Translations under genes and position numbers: made by a program
Source: Candidatus Pelagibacter sp.
Lineage (GTDB): Bacteria; Pseudomonadota; Alphaproteobacteria; Pelagibacterales; Pelagibacteraceae
Reading direction: 5' to 3'
Assembly (NCBI GenBank): GCA_002692055.1
Contig: NZJW01000016.1
Span: 3,087 to 38,523 of the forward strand
DNA length: 35,437 bases
The notes under the pieces: model-generated
The model's database searches: none
Told to the model about the DNA's origin: nothing
What the model saw: the letters and a program-made list of their open reading frames with translations, nothing else
Shown here: piece by piece, positions 1 through 7,496 of the stretch
How positions within the stretch are numbered: the first letter of the stretch is position 1
How the letters are laid out: every line of letters starts with the position of its first letter

Positions 1-596
1 TGTGTGGTGTTAATGGAACTGGCAAAACAACAACAATCGGTAAGCTTTGTAAAATATTAAATGATAACGGCAATAAAGTTATTGTTGGAGCGGCTGATAC
101 CTTCAGAGCTGCTGCGATTGAACAATTAGAAAAATGGTGTTTTAAAAATTCAATCGATATGGAAAAGTCTGAACCTGGATCAGATCCAGCTTCGGTAGCG
201 TTTAAAACCTTAGAAAAAGCAAAAAAAAATAATTACAATTTTTGTATTATAGATACAGCTGGAAGACTACATAATAAAAAGGATCTTATGGATGAATTTA
301 TAAAAATAATAAGAGTAATGAAAAAAATCGATGAAAATGCTCCACAAAAAATTATTATTGTTTTAGATGCCACTACAGGACAAAATGCACTAAATCAAAT
401 TGAAGAATTTAATAAAATTTGTAAGTTATCTGGAATGATTGTTACAAAATTAGATGGTACAGCTAAAGGAGGTGTTGTATTGCCAATTGCTGATAAATAT
501 AAACTTCCTATATACGCAATTGGAGTTGGTGAACAAGACGATGATCTCCAACCGTTCGATGCCGAAAATTTTACAAATGCTTTTTTAAAAAAATGA
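1..596 (+). CDS. ftsY: FtsY, signal recognition particle receptor GTPase (5' end outside the window)
   Basis: This is the C-terminal G-domain of the SRP receptor, which docks ribosome-SRP complexes at the inner membrane for co-translational insertion of membrane proteins. Reading starts inside the gene in frame 3. The first visible residues contain the P-loop GVNGTGKTTT, followed by ADTFRAAAIEQL (G2, SRP-GTPase insertion region), DTAGR (G3) and TKLDGTAKGG (G4 and closing loop), and the protein ends shortly after GVGEQDDDLQPF, typical of FtsY. The N-terminal membrane-targeting A and N domains lie upstream of the window. An internal ATG at 159 is not the start, because the P-loop lies upstream of it in the same frame. 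The stop overlaps the next start by 4 bases (ATGA), which suggests translational coupling. The FtsY assignment over Ffh rests on the absence of a C-terminal M-domain. Confidence 0.96.
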   Translation, partial: CGVNGTGKTTTIGKLCKILNDNGNKVIVGAADTFRAAAIEQLEKWCFKNSIDMEKSEPGSDPASVAFKTLEKAKKNNYNFCIIDTAGRLHNKKDLMDEFIKIIRVMKKIDENAPQKIIIVLDATTGQNALNQIEEFNKICKLSGMIVTKLDGTAKGGVVLPIADKYKLPIYAIGVGEQDDDLQPFDAENFTNAFLKK

Positions 597-934
597 AAAA
601 ACAAATTACATATTTAGATTATGATAAAGTTCAAATATGCACTGGTACTATTTTAGCAGCATCCATTAATGAAAAAGCCAAAAAACCCGCATATGTTTTA
701 AAAATTGATTTTGGAGAAAAAGTAGGGATAAAAACTTCCTCTGCACAAATTACGAGTTACTATAAGACAGATGAATTAATCAACAAACAAGTTATGGCAG
801 TTTGTAACTTTCCACCGAAAAACATAGCAGGAGTTCATTCAGAAGTTTTGATTTTAGGTGCAATTGAAGAAGATGGGAAAGTAATACTATTTCATCCGTC
901 TCAAAAAGTAAAAAATGGCCTACCTATTGCTTAG
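593..934 (+). CDS. csaA: CsaA-like tRNA-binding domain protein
   Basis: This 113-residue protein is a single OB-fold tRNA-binding domain of the CsaA/EMAP-II type. Recognisable family features are YDKVQICTGTI near the N-terminus, KIDFGEKVGIKTSSAQIT in the middle, and KQVMAVCNFPPKNIAG followed by SEVLILGA, as in secretion-related CsaA chaperones and stand-alone MetG C-terminal-like domains. CsaA is reported to bind tRNA and to have chaperone or export-related activity in some bacteria; the role here is inferred. The gene overlaps the ftsY stop by 4 bases, so the two are probably co-transcribed, which fits a loose link to protein targeting. Its 3' end overlaps the convergent hydrolase gene by 11 bases, so no separate terminator fits between them. 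Confidence 0.85.
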   Translation: MKKQITYLDYDKVQICTGTILAASINEKAKKPAYVLKIDFGEKVGIKTSSAQITSYYKTDELINKQVMAVCNFPPKNIAGVHSEVLILGAIEEDGKVILFHPSQKVKNGLPIA

Positions 935-1730
935 AAATTTCATTCACAAAATTAGACAAAGTTTTGAGCATGTTTTGGTCATATGTCATCATGTGATTGT
1001 CAAGGTCTGGAAAATAGTAGTACTTGGGTTCATTAGCTTCATCATAAATTTTTTTACCCATGTAAAATGGTACTAACGTATCAGATTTTCCATGCAAGAC
1101 TAATATTGGCGATGTGATCATGTTCAATTTTTTTAAGGAGTTATATTTATCTTTTTGCAAAATGCTTATTGGTAAAAATGGATAAAATCTTTTTCCCATA
1201 TCAATCATAGATGTATAAGGAGACTCTAAAATAATACCAGAGTATTCACCTTTAGTTGCAAGCTCAACAGCAATACCTGTTCCTAATGACTCTCCATAAA
1301 GAATAATATCCTTTTTATTTATTCCTTTTTCCTCAAGCCATTCGACTGCTTTTTGAGCATCTTTATACAAGCCCTGCTCCGTTGGTTTACCATTATTACC
1401 ACTAAATCCACGCCAAGATATGATTAGAAAATTTAAATTCAGATCATTAAATTTATTTAATTTATAAATCCTTGCACCTAACTCTCCTGCATTACCGTGA
1501 AAAAATAATATAGTTTTTTTATTTTGATCTGAATAAGAGTACCATGATCTAAGTTTAATATCTGTTTCTGAATTAATATAAACTTCGTGATATTTAAATT
1601 TAACAGTTGTTGGATCTGTGTTTCTAACTTTTGGATGGTACATAAATGCTCTTTGGAAAATATACATAAATAATAATAATGAGAGATAAAATATTAGACT
1701 TAAAAGAATAAAAGATTTTAACATTTTCAT
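924..1730 (-). CDS. alpha/beta hydrolase, membrane-anchored BEM46/ABHD13-like
   Basis: This 268-residue serine hydrolase has one N-terminal hydrophobic helix (about residues 4-25) that would anchor it in the inner membrane with the catalytic domain outside the cytoplasm. The oxyanion-hole motif FFHGNAGE is at about 76-83. The nucleophile elbow GESLG places Ser148, and the other triad members are likely Asp217 (in HGKSDTLVP) and His246 (in DLDNHMM). This arrangement fits the BEM46/ABHD13-type family, whose substrates are mostly unknown; an esterase or lipase role is inference. The start overlaps the stop of the EamA gene (ATGA), making this the last gene of the minus-strand run that begins at dctP. 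Confidence 0.85.
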   Translation of the reverse strand: MKMLKSFILLSLIFYLSLLLFMYIFQRAFMYHPKVRNTDPTTVKFKYHEVYINSETDIKLRSWYSYSDQNKKTILFFHGNAGELGARIYKLNKFNDLNLNFLIISWRGFSGNNGKPTEQGLYKDAQKAVEWLEEKGINKKDIILYGESLGTGIAVELATKGEYSGIILESPYTSMIDMGKRFYPFLPISILQKDKYNSLKKLNMITSPILVLHGKSDTLVPFYMGKKIYDEANEPKYYYFPDLDNHMMTYDQNMLKTLSNFVNEISKQ

Positions 1731-2632
1731 TTATATTTTTTTTTTGCAAAAAATATGCCTATAACAACGAAAGCTGCTCCATAAAAATGATAGACATCTA
1801 ATTTTTCGTAAAAAAGAAATATACCATAAATTGCTCCATATATCGGCATTAGATACACTGTTAGTCCAGTTATAGATGCGCCAACAACCTGTTGTAATTT
1901 AGTATACATTAAAAAGGCTATTATTCCTGGAAATATTGCAGCCATAAAAGTAAATTTCAAATAATTGAAGTCAAAGTTTGTTGGTAAATACAAAAAATGC
2001 TCAATTAAGAAAAAGGGAATTAATATTAATGAACCTAATAAACTCATTAATGTAAATCTTTCGATAATATTAAATTTACTCTTCCAATTAATTAAAAAAA
2101 TTGAAAATAAAGACCAGCACATTGCTGCCCCAAATATCCATAAGTCACCAATACTAAAATTTAAATTTAGAAAGTTTATTAACTGACCTTTAAAGATAAT
2201 AAAAAATACTCCAAATAAACTTAGCAACACCGCACAATATTGTAAAAATTTTAGTCTTTCGCTATAAATGCACGCTGATAGTAAAACAATAAAAATTGGA
2301 GATAACGCATAAATAATTGACATATTTGTTACTGTTGTTGTTAAGCCAGAAATGTATGGTAGTGCACCACAGCCAGCGTATCCAGTTGCACTTAAAAAAA
2401 ATAATTGCCAAAACTCTTTTTTAAAATACTTTTTTTTCTTTTTTATATTTTGATAAATAAATGGAAAAAAAACCAAAAATACAATTATCCATCGAGAACA
2501 TGCTAAAGATATTGGTGGAATATTACCTAGTGCTCCCCTAGCAATTGCTAAATTACTAGTCATAAAAACTGGTTGAATAAATAAAAGTGATAACTGAAAT
2601 AAAGAAGATGTCTGAATTCTTTTTTTCTTCAA
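1727..2632 (-). CDS. EamA/DMT-family permease (10 membrane segments)
   Basis: This 301-residue protein is hydrophobic throughout and shows the duplicated five-helix layout of the drug/metabolite transporter superfamily. The first half carries the family-like run ALGNIPPISLACSRW and the second half SITGLTVYLMPIYGAIYG, the usual GxxxxxPxxA-type end of an EamA domain. EamA proteins export or exchange small metabolites such as amino acids or nucleosides; the substrate cannot be read here. The gene lies 8 bases downstream of the 60-residue membrane protein and overlaps the hydrolase gene by 4 bases. The N-terminus (MKKKRIQTSS) is positively charged, consistent with a cytoplasmic N-terminus. Confidence 0.88.
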   Translation of the reverse strand: MKKKRIQTSSLFQLSLLFIQPVFMTSNLAIARGALGNIPPISLACSRWIIVFLVFFPFIYQNIKKKKKYFKKEFWQLFFLSATGYAGCGALPYISGLTTTVTNMSIIYALSPIFIVLLSACIYSERLKFLQYCAVLLSLFGVFFIIFKGQLINFLNLNFSIGDLWIFGAAMCWSLFSIFLINWKSKFNIIERFTLMSLLGSLILIPFFLIEHFLYLPTNFDFNYLKFTFMAAIFPGIIAFLMYTKLQQVVGASITGLTVYLMPIYGAIYGIFLFYEKLDVYHFYGAAFVVIGIFFAKKKYK

Positions 2633-2640
2633 TTTAAAAG

Positions 2641-2823
2641 TTATTTTTTAAAATTTTCAAACGTTTCTATTAACATCATTATTATAGCTAGACCCATTAT
2701 CAAATAAACAGGCAATATATCTAGGAAACTTATCATTGGCGATTTTGTTAATGTAGTAGCTAAACCTACTAAAAATAAAACTGCTAAACTTGTACCAAAA
2801 AGTGCAATAGATCTTTTATTCAT
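2641..2823 (-). CDS. small two-helix membrane protein, function unknown
   Basis: This is a 60-residue protein with two predicted membrane helices (about residues 6-24 and 34-53), a short loop, and a charged tail ending ENFKK. I recognise no family. Its ATG directly follows the amidase stop codon (TAAATG), and the EamA permease begins 8 bases after it, so it appears to be translated as part of the same mRNA. The tight spacing on both sides and the well-formed hydrophobic pattern argue that it is real. A role as a partner of the neighbouring permease is possible but not supported by any motif. Confidence 0.65.
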   Translation of the reverse strand: MNKRSIALFGTSLAVLFLVGLATTLTKSPMISFLDILPVYLIMGLAIIMMLIETFENFKK

Positions 2824-4161
2824 TTATTCATTATCAAACTGATGTTCTAACCACTTAGCATATTTTAAAAATCGTAAATCGTCAAATTTATTTCCAATAA
2901 GCTGTAAACCAAGAGGTAAGTTATTTTCTCCATTTAAAACTGGCAAATTTAATGCTGGCAGACCCATATATGTCCAGATTGTAGATAACTCAGGACTACC
3001 TGTTGATGACAAACCTTTGTCTGCAACACCTAAGGATGACGGAGTAATAACTCCATAATAATCATCAAAAACTTCTTTATATGACTCATAAGCACGTGAT
3101 CTAAAATCAATTGCTTCACCATATTCATATGCTGAATATTTCTTTCCTCTTTCAATTGCTTTGACTAGATTTTTTCCCAAGGATCTTTTGCTTAATCTAT
3201 AATAATCACTAAAACTTCTAGCCATATCAGATTCATGAATTATTTTATGATATTTTAAAATATCTTTAAAATATGAAGGCTCATCAAATATTTCGATATT
3301 TTTTTTAAACGACTTTATAAAATAATTGAATATTTCCTGATTTTTTTTGCTAATTTTTTTCCAACTTTCAGTTTTATAAAAAATAAATTTTGGTTCAAAT
3401 TCTAATTCTTTATCTAATTCATCCATCATATTATCTGGTGAATAATGAACGGTATCAAAATCATATAAATCTTTTTTAATTAATATTTTAGAAAAATAAG
3501 CAGCGTCTTCTACATTGCGAGAAAATACGCCAACTTGATCCAGAAAGGATGATTGTTTTAAAATTCCTGTTCTTGAGATTAATCCATAAGAAGGCTTGTA
3601 ACCTACAACACCACAATAAGAAGCTGGTCTTATTACTGATCCATTAGTTTGTGTACCAACCGCAAGAGGTGCCATATATGAAGCAACTGCTGCTGCCGAT
3701 CCACTTGATGAGCCACCCGGTGTCCTAGTATAATCATGGGGATTTTTTGTTTTTCCGGGATCAAAATAGGCTAGTTCAGTTGTAACTGTTTTCCCCATTA
3801 ATATTGCGCCAGAATTTTTTATTAAGTTTGCAACCTCTGAATCTTGACTTAAACTTTTACCTTTTCTTAATTTGGTGCCACAGTTCGTTGGCATATCATA
3901 AGTTCCTATAATATCTTTTAGTGCTACTGGTATACCATGGAGTGGTCCCAAGGGTTTACCTGAAGATCTATATGTATCTGCTTCTTCAGCCTTTTCTAAA
4001 AGTTTACTTTTATCAAAGAAAGCCCAAGCACAAACTTTTTTTTCAAACCTTCCAATTCTATTTATATATACTTCACATAGCTCTTTAGAAGTAATTTCCC
4101 CTTTCTTTATTTTGTCAACTAGTTCTGTAGTTTTAAGATTAATTATATCTTCTGAAATCAT
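2824..4161 (-). CDS. amidase signature family hydrolase (GatA-like fold)
   Basis: This 445-residue member of the amidase signature family carries the Ser-cisSer-Lys triad: Lys82 in VALKD, Ser151 in PGGSSSGSAA, and nucleophile Ser175 in GTQTNGSVIRPAS, 24 residues after the cis-Ser as in malonamidase E2. The family hydrolyses amide bonds of small amides, aryl-amides or misacylated Gln-tRNA. There are no gatB or gatC neighbours, and the gene sits directly downstream of dctM (6-base gap), so a catabolic amidase acting on an imported substrate is more likely than the GatCAB tRNA amidotransferase. The C-terminal half is Lys- and Tyr-rich and diverged. The substrate is unknown; deamination of an imported amide would supply ammonium and a carboxylate. 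Confidence 0.88.
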   Translation of the reverse strand: MISEDIINLKTTELVDKIKKGEITSKELCEVYINRIGRFEKKVCAWAFFDKSKLLEKAEEADTYRSSGKPLGPLHGIPVALKDIIGTYDMPTNCGTKLRKGKSLSQDSEVANLIKNSGAILMGKTVTTELAYFDPGKTKNPHDYTRTPGGSSSGSAAAVASYMAPLAVGTQTNGSVIRPASYCGVVGYKPSYGLISRTGILKQSSFLDQVGVFSRNVEDAAYFSKILIKKDLYDFDTVHYSPDNMMDELDKELEFEPKFIFYKTESWKKISKKNQEIFNYFIKSFKKNIEIFDEPSYFKDILKYHKIIHESDMARSFSDYYRLSKRSLGKNLVKAIERGKKYSAYEYGEAIDFRSRAYESYKEVFDDYYGVITPSSLGVADKGLSSTGSPELSTIWTYMGLPALNLPVLNGENNLPLGLQLIGNKFDDLRFLKYAKWLEHQFDNE

Positions 4162-4167
4162 ATAATG

Positions 4168-5532
4168 TTAATTCGCAAACAGTGTTTCTGGTAACCATAG
4201 TGCGATGCCTGGAAACAAATACATTAGTACCATTGCAAAAATCACAATTCCCAAGAATGGTCCAATCCCCTTAAAAATTTCTAATAATTCAACATTTTTT
4301 GATTGTACACCTTTAAGATAATAAGCTGACATAGCCATTGGAGGTGTTAAGAAAGATGTCTGCAGGTTTAAAGCAATTAGCATGGCAAAGAAATAAGGGT
4401 TAACATTGTATACTTCCAGTAATGGTAAAAAAATTGGCACAAAAATAATTAATATCTCTGTCCACTCAAGCGGCCAACCTAGTAAAAAAATTATTATTTG
4501 AGTAATTACAAGAAATTGCCAAGGTTTTAGATCCATGGAGGTAAAAAAATGTTCAAATACTTCATGGCCACCTAAATAAGAAAATACTGATGCAAAAGTC
4601 CATGATCCCACAAAAAGCCACATGATCATGGCTGATGTTTTCGCTGTAAGAAAAACTGAGTCTTTAAAATTCTTCCACTTTAACGATTTGTAAACTAATG
4701 ATAAAAAAATTGAACCTAAAGCTCCGATTGCTGCAGCCTCAGCGGGTGTGGCTAAACCTGCAAGTATAGTGCCAAGAACTAACATTATTAAAGTGAATAA
4801 TGGGACGAATGAAACTAAAATTTCTTTAATAATTTCAAAAGTTGGAGGAATTTCCTCTGCGGGTGGTTTTGGGGCTACTTTAGGATTAAAATATGCTAAT
4901 GTAATTGAATATATAATGTATAGAAAAGCTAATAACAAGCCTGGAAAAATTGCAGCCGCGAACAATCTTAGTGGCGACAATTGAGCAATCACAGAATAGA
5001 CAATTAACATAATGCTTGGTGGTATTAAAATTCCTAAGCATCCTCCTGCACAAATCACTCCTGATGCAAATTTTTTGTCATACCCAGCTTGAACCATTGC
5101 TGGCCAAGCCAATAAACCCATTAAGGTCACTACAGCTCCAATAATACCTGTTGCTGTAGAAAACAAAGCACACGTTACTAGAGCTGCAACTGCCATAGAG
5201 CCAGGTAATTTGTGAGAGGCCAGCCTAATTGCAAAAAACAATCTCGATACTATTCCTGCTCTTTCAACTAAATATCCCATAAATAAAAATAAAGGCACAG
5301 CAGTTAAAACGTTGTTGTCCATTACCGTATAAGTGTTTTGAACAAATAGACCAAAAATTCTATTATCTAAAATATGATCCATAATCGCCCAATCAAAGTA
5401 AGCGTAGTATCCAAAAATAATTCCCATCGCCATTAAAGTGAAAGCAATAGGAAAACCTAATAGGACGCATCCTAAAAATACTACCATCATAATGATAGCT
5501 ATCGTTGGGTTAGGTATATAGTATCCAAACAT
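4168..5532 (-). CDS. dctM: TRAP transporter large membrane subunit DctM
   Basis: This 454-residue polytopic protein is the ion-coupled transport subunit of a tripartite ATP-independent periplasmic transporter. It shows typical DctM features: FLFMGYLVERAG near residue 84, ATGIIGAVVTLMGLLA, GGCLGILIPPSIMLIVYS (the conserved GxLxIPPS region), LAGLATPAEAAAIGALGS, and a second-repeat TSFLTPPMAMSAYYLKG motif. A hydrophilic linker after about residue 215 (KVAPKPPAEEIPPTFEI) separates the two helix repeats, as in the TakP or mannitol/chloroaromatic subgroup, which has longer DctM proteins. It begins 4 bases after dctQ and is followed after 6 bases by the amidase. Substrate choice is set mainly by DctP. 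Confidence 0.95.
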   Translation of the reverse strand: MFGYYIPNPTIAIIMMVVFLGCVLLGFPIAFTLMAMGIIFGYYAYFDWAIMDHILDNRIFGLFVQNTYTVMDNNVLTAVPLFLFMGYLVERAGIVSRLFFAIRLASHKLPGSMAVAALVTCALFSTATGIIGAVVTLMGLLAWPAMVQAGYDKKFASGVICAGGCLGILIPPSIMLIVYSVIAQLSPLRLFAAAIFPGLLLAFLYIIYSITLAYFNPKVAPKPPAEEIPPTFEIIKEILVSFVPLFTLIMLVLGTILAGLATPAEAAAIGALGSIFLSLVYKSLKWKNFKDSVFLTAKTSAMIMWLFVGSWTFASVFSYLGGHEVFEHFFTSMDLKPWQFLVITQIIIFLLGWPLEWTEILIIFVPIFLPLLEVYNVNPYFFAMLIALNLQTSFLTPPMAMSAYYLKGVQSKNVELLEIFKGIGPFLGIVIFAMVLMYLFPGIALWLPETLFAN

Positions 5533-5536
5533 TTTC

Positions 5537-6124
5537 TTATTCTTCCTTAAATTCTTTATGGGATGTTCTCATTAATATTTTTTCAGTTTCTTCTGAGTCT
5601 GTTTCTCTTGAGGCCCAATAACCAGTTTTGATGCAAACTATGCATCTTAAAACTTCAGCAACACCTTGTAACGTTAATAACAAGCCTGACAATGGTATAA
5701 GCGACTTAGCCATATATATTTGTATTTGTGCAGGACTGTTCCAACTTGTTTCTTTGACTTTCCATGCCATGCCAGCGTATTCAAAACCTGAGAATGTTAA
5801 AGCTAAAACACCTGGGAAAAAAAATATAAAGTAAAGCCATAAATCTAGCTTTGCTTGTTTCACTGGCCTCATTAAACGATACAAAACATCTCCACGTACA
5901 TGAGCCTCTGTTGCTAAAGTATAAGCACCAGCCATCATAAATATTGCTCCATACATTTGTAAGCTAAAATCAAAATTCCATAAAGTTGGCTTATTAAAAA
6001 CATAAGCCATTACGACCTCATAACATGTTCCAAGACATAAAATTACGATACACCATGAAAAAGCTTTTCCTACTGAAATACTTAAAGTGTCAGCAAATTT
6101 TATGTAAGCGTTATATTTTTCCAT
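5537..6124 (-). CDS. dctQ: TRAP transporter small membrane subunit DctQ
   Basis: This 195-residue protein has four predicted membrane helices (about residues 18-40, 52-68, 88-108, 128-148) and lies between the binding protein and DctM, as expected for DctQ. The segment FMMAGAYTLATEAHVRGDVL matches the conserved DctQ pattern of a short amphipathic stretch ending H-V-R-x-D. DctQ wraps against DctM and is required for uptake. A Glu/Lys-rich cytoplasmic tail (TDSEETEKILMRTSHKEFKEE region) ends the protein. The 69-base gap to dctP contains a strong hairpin (6152-6181) that may lower dctQM expression relative to dctP. Confidence 0.92.
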   Translation of the reverse strand: MEKYNAYIKFADTLSISVGKAFSWCIVILCLGTCYEVVMAYVFNKPTLWNFDFSLQMYGAIFMMAGAYTLATEAHVRGDVLYRLMRPVKQAKLDLWLYFIFFFPGVLALTFSGFEYAGMAWKVKETSWNSPAQIQIYMAKSLIPLSGLLLTLQGVAEVLRCIVCIKTGYWASRETDSEETEKILMRTSHKEFKEE

Positions 6125-6151
6125 GAGAGATTTATATTCTTTCTATAACTA

Positions 6152-6181
6152 AAAAAAGGGGGATTTTAGTCCCCCTTTTTT
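6152..6181 (-). terminator. intergenic hairpin between dctP and dctQ (attenuating terminator)
   Basis: A perfect 12-bp inverted repeat: arm 6152-6163 (A6G5A), loop 6164-6169 (TTTTAG), arm 6170-6181 (TC5T6). On the minus-strand transcript the stem has five G-C pairs followed by a U-run, the form of an intrinsic terminator. It lies after the dctP stop (6194) and before the dctQ start (6124). In binding-protein transporter operons such hairpins commonly let the binding protein be made in excess by partial termination and by blocking 3' decay. The symmetric A and T runs would also stop plus-strand transcription. Confidence 0.85.
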
Positions 6182-6193
6182 ACTTTTGATAAA

Positions 6194-7360
6194 TTATATT
6201 TTAACTTTTGCTATTGGTCCAAACTCATTTTCATATGCCAATCTGTAATTAGGTTGGTTCATGAGTAAGTATTTCATCACTTTTTTAGCGTAAGCTTTTT
6301 GAGAATTTATGATTTTTGCAAAGAATGGATCTTTATCAGAAAATTCTTTTACAACTTTATCCCATCCCTTTAATTGCTGAGCTAAGATTTCATCTGATGT
6401 TTGATAAACATTGACACCACTCTCATTCATTAGTTTTGCTAAATCATTAGAGTATCTTACTAGTGCTTTAAAGTAGTTGTCACTATTTGCACTATAAGCA
6501 GCGTATTTTAGGATCGCTTGATGTTTAGGCGATAAGCTGTTGTATCTTTTTTTATTTATCGGAATTTCAAACATTTCCTGCGACTGGTGAAATGAACCTA
6601 AATGATAATGTTTTGATACATCCTGCATACCAAACTGAGAATCTGATGTAGGATTATTAAACTCCGCTGCATCGATTAATCCAGTTTTCATTGCTGGTTG
6701 AATTTCTCCTCCAGGAAGCTGTCTCACGACCATTCCCATAGCAGTCAGAACATTTGTTGCCAATCCAACTGTACGATATTTCATACCTTTAACATCAGCA
6801 ACTTTAGTTACATTTTTTTTAAACCAACCGAAAGGTTGTGCTGGCATCGGCATATGAAAGAAGCCTACGTAATCGTAACCTACTTTACTTAGTGTCTCTT
6901 CATATAATGCTCTACCACCACCGTATTCCATCCATCCCATAACTTCTTGAGATGATAATCCATATGATGGTCCTGTGCCGAATAAAGAGGCCGAAGGATT
7001 TTTTCCATACCAGTAAGCTGTTACCCAGTGTCCCATATCTAAGGCTCCCGAACTAACTGCCTGTCCGATTTCAGATGTTTTTACAACTGCTCCAACTGGC
7101 TGTAGATCAATTTTTAATTCTCCGCCTGACATTTCCTCTACCATTCTCGTGTAGTCTTTTGCCATTTCGAAAAATATGTTTGCTCCACTTGGCCACGCAG
7201 CTTGCATTTTCAACGTGATAGTTTTTCCTACCTCGCTTTTGCTACTTTCTTTAGGTTTGCAAGCAGCTAACAACCCAGCTGTAGCTAAAGCTCCTGTAAC
7301 TGCTGCTTTTTTTAAGAAACGACGTCTGTTACCAGTAATCGCTTTTATTTTTTTTGACAT
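6194..7360 (-). CDS. dctP: TRAP transporter substrate-binding protein DctP, Tat-type signal with lipobox
   Basis: This is the periplasmic binding protein of the TRAP system, 388 residues from the chosen ATG. It resembles the TakP/2-oxoacid and lactate-binding group: QAAWPSGANIFFEMAK at the mature N-terminus, LKIDLQPVGAVVKTSE, then KGMKYRTVGLA (with the conserved carboxylate-binding Arg) and QLPGGEIQPAMKTGLIDAAE. The N-terminus has a twin-arginine motif (RRRFLKK), a hydrophobic run and LLAAC, so the product is probably exported folded by Tat and may be lipid-modified on that Cys. I chose ATG 7360 because a GGGGGAAAAC ribosome site lies just upstream; ATGs at 7372 and 7384 would place that G-run inside the gene. 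The neighbouring glycolate and lactate oxidation genes suggest a hydroxy- or keto-acid substrate (inference). Confidence 0.92.
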   Translation of the reverse strand: MSKKIKAITGNRRRFLKKAAVTGALATAGLLAACKPKESSKSEVGKTITLKMQAAWPSGANIFFEMAKDYTRMVEEMSGGELKIDLQPVGAVVKTSEIGQAVSSGALDMGHWVTAYWYGKNPSASLFGTGPSYGLSSQEVMGWMEYGGGRALYEETLSKVGYDYVGFFHMPMPAQPFGWFKKNVTKVADVKGMKYRTVGLATNVLTAMGMVVRQLPGGEIQPAMKTGLIDAAEFNNPTSDSQFGMQDVSKHYHLGSFHQSQEMFEIPINKKRYNSLSPKHQAILKYAAYSANSDNYFKALVRYSNDLAKLMNESGVNVYQTSDEILAQQLKGWDKVVKEFSDKDPFFAKIINSQKAYAKKVMKYLLMNQPNYRLAYENEFGPIAKVKI

Positions 7361-7444
7361 GTTTTCCCCCATGTTAGTTAACACTAACTATTCTAACTCA
7401 CAAAATCATTAGCTGTCTATTTAAATTGTTCTATTAAATTGTTC
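7361..7444 (-). promoter_or_regulatory. dctP leader and upstream direct repeats
   Basis: Read on the minus strand, the DNA upstream of dctP holds three elements. First, two near-identical adjacent copies of a 14-15 base sequence (plus-strand coordinates 7417-7431 CTATTTAAATTGTTC and 7431-7444 CTATTAAATTGTTC) look like tandem operator sites. Second, a 6-bp inverted repeat with a 4-base loop lies at 7373-7388 (GTTAGT/ACTAAC). Third, a G5 ribosome-binding site occupies 7366-7370. No convincing -35/-10 pair could be fixed. A similar inverted repeat plus G5A3 layout precedes the symporter gene at 34493. Confidence 0.45.
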
Positions 7445-7496
7445 ATTCTTAAGGATAATTTAAAAAAAATTCACTTAAAAGCAACTGATAGTTGAA

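Noticed and set aside
7462..7494. Possible terminator after the 2-hydroxyacid dehydrogenase gene (CAACT/AGTTG stem and an A8 run)
   Set aside because: The stem is only 5 bp and the T-run of the transcript is 11 bases away, so it does not fit an intrinsic terminator.
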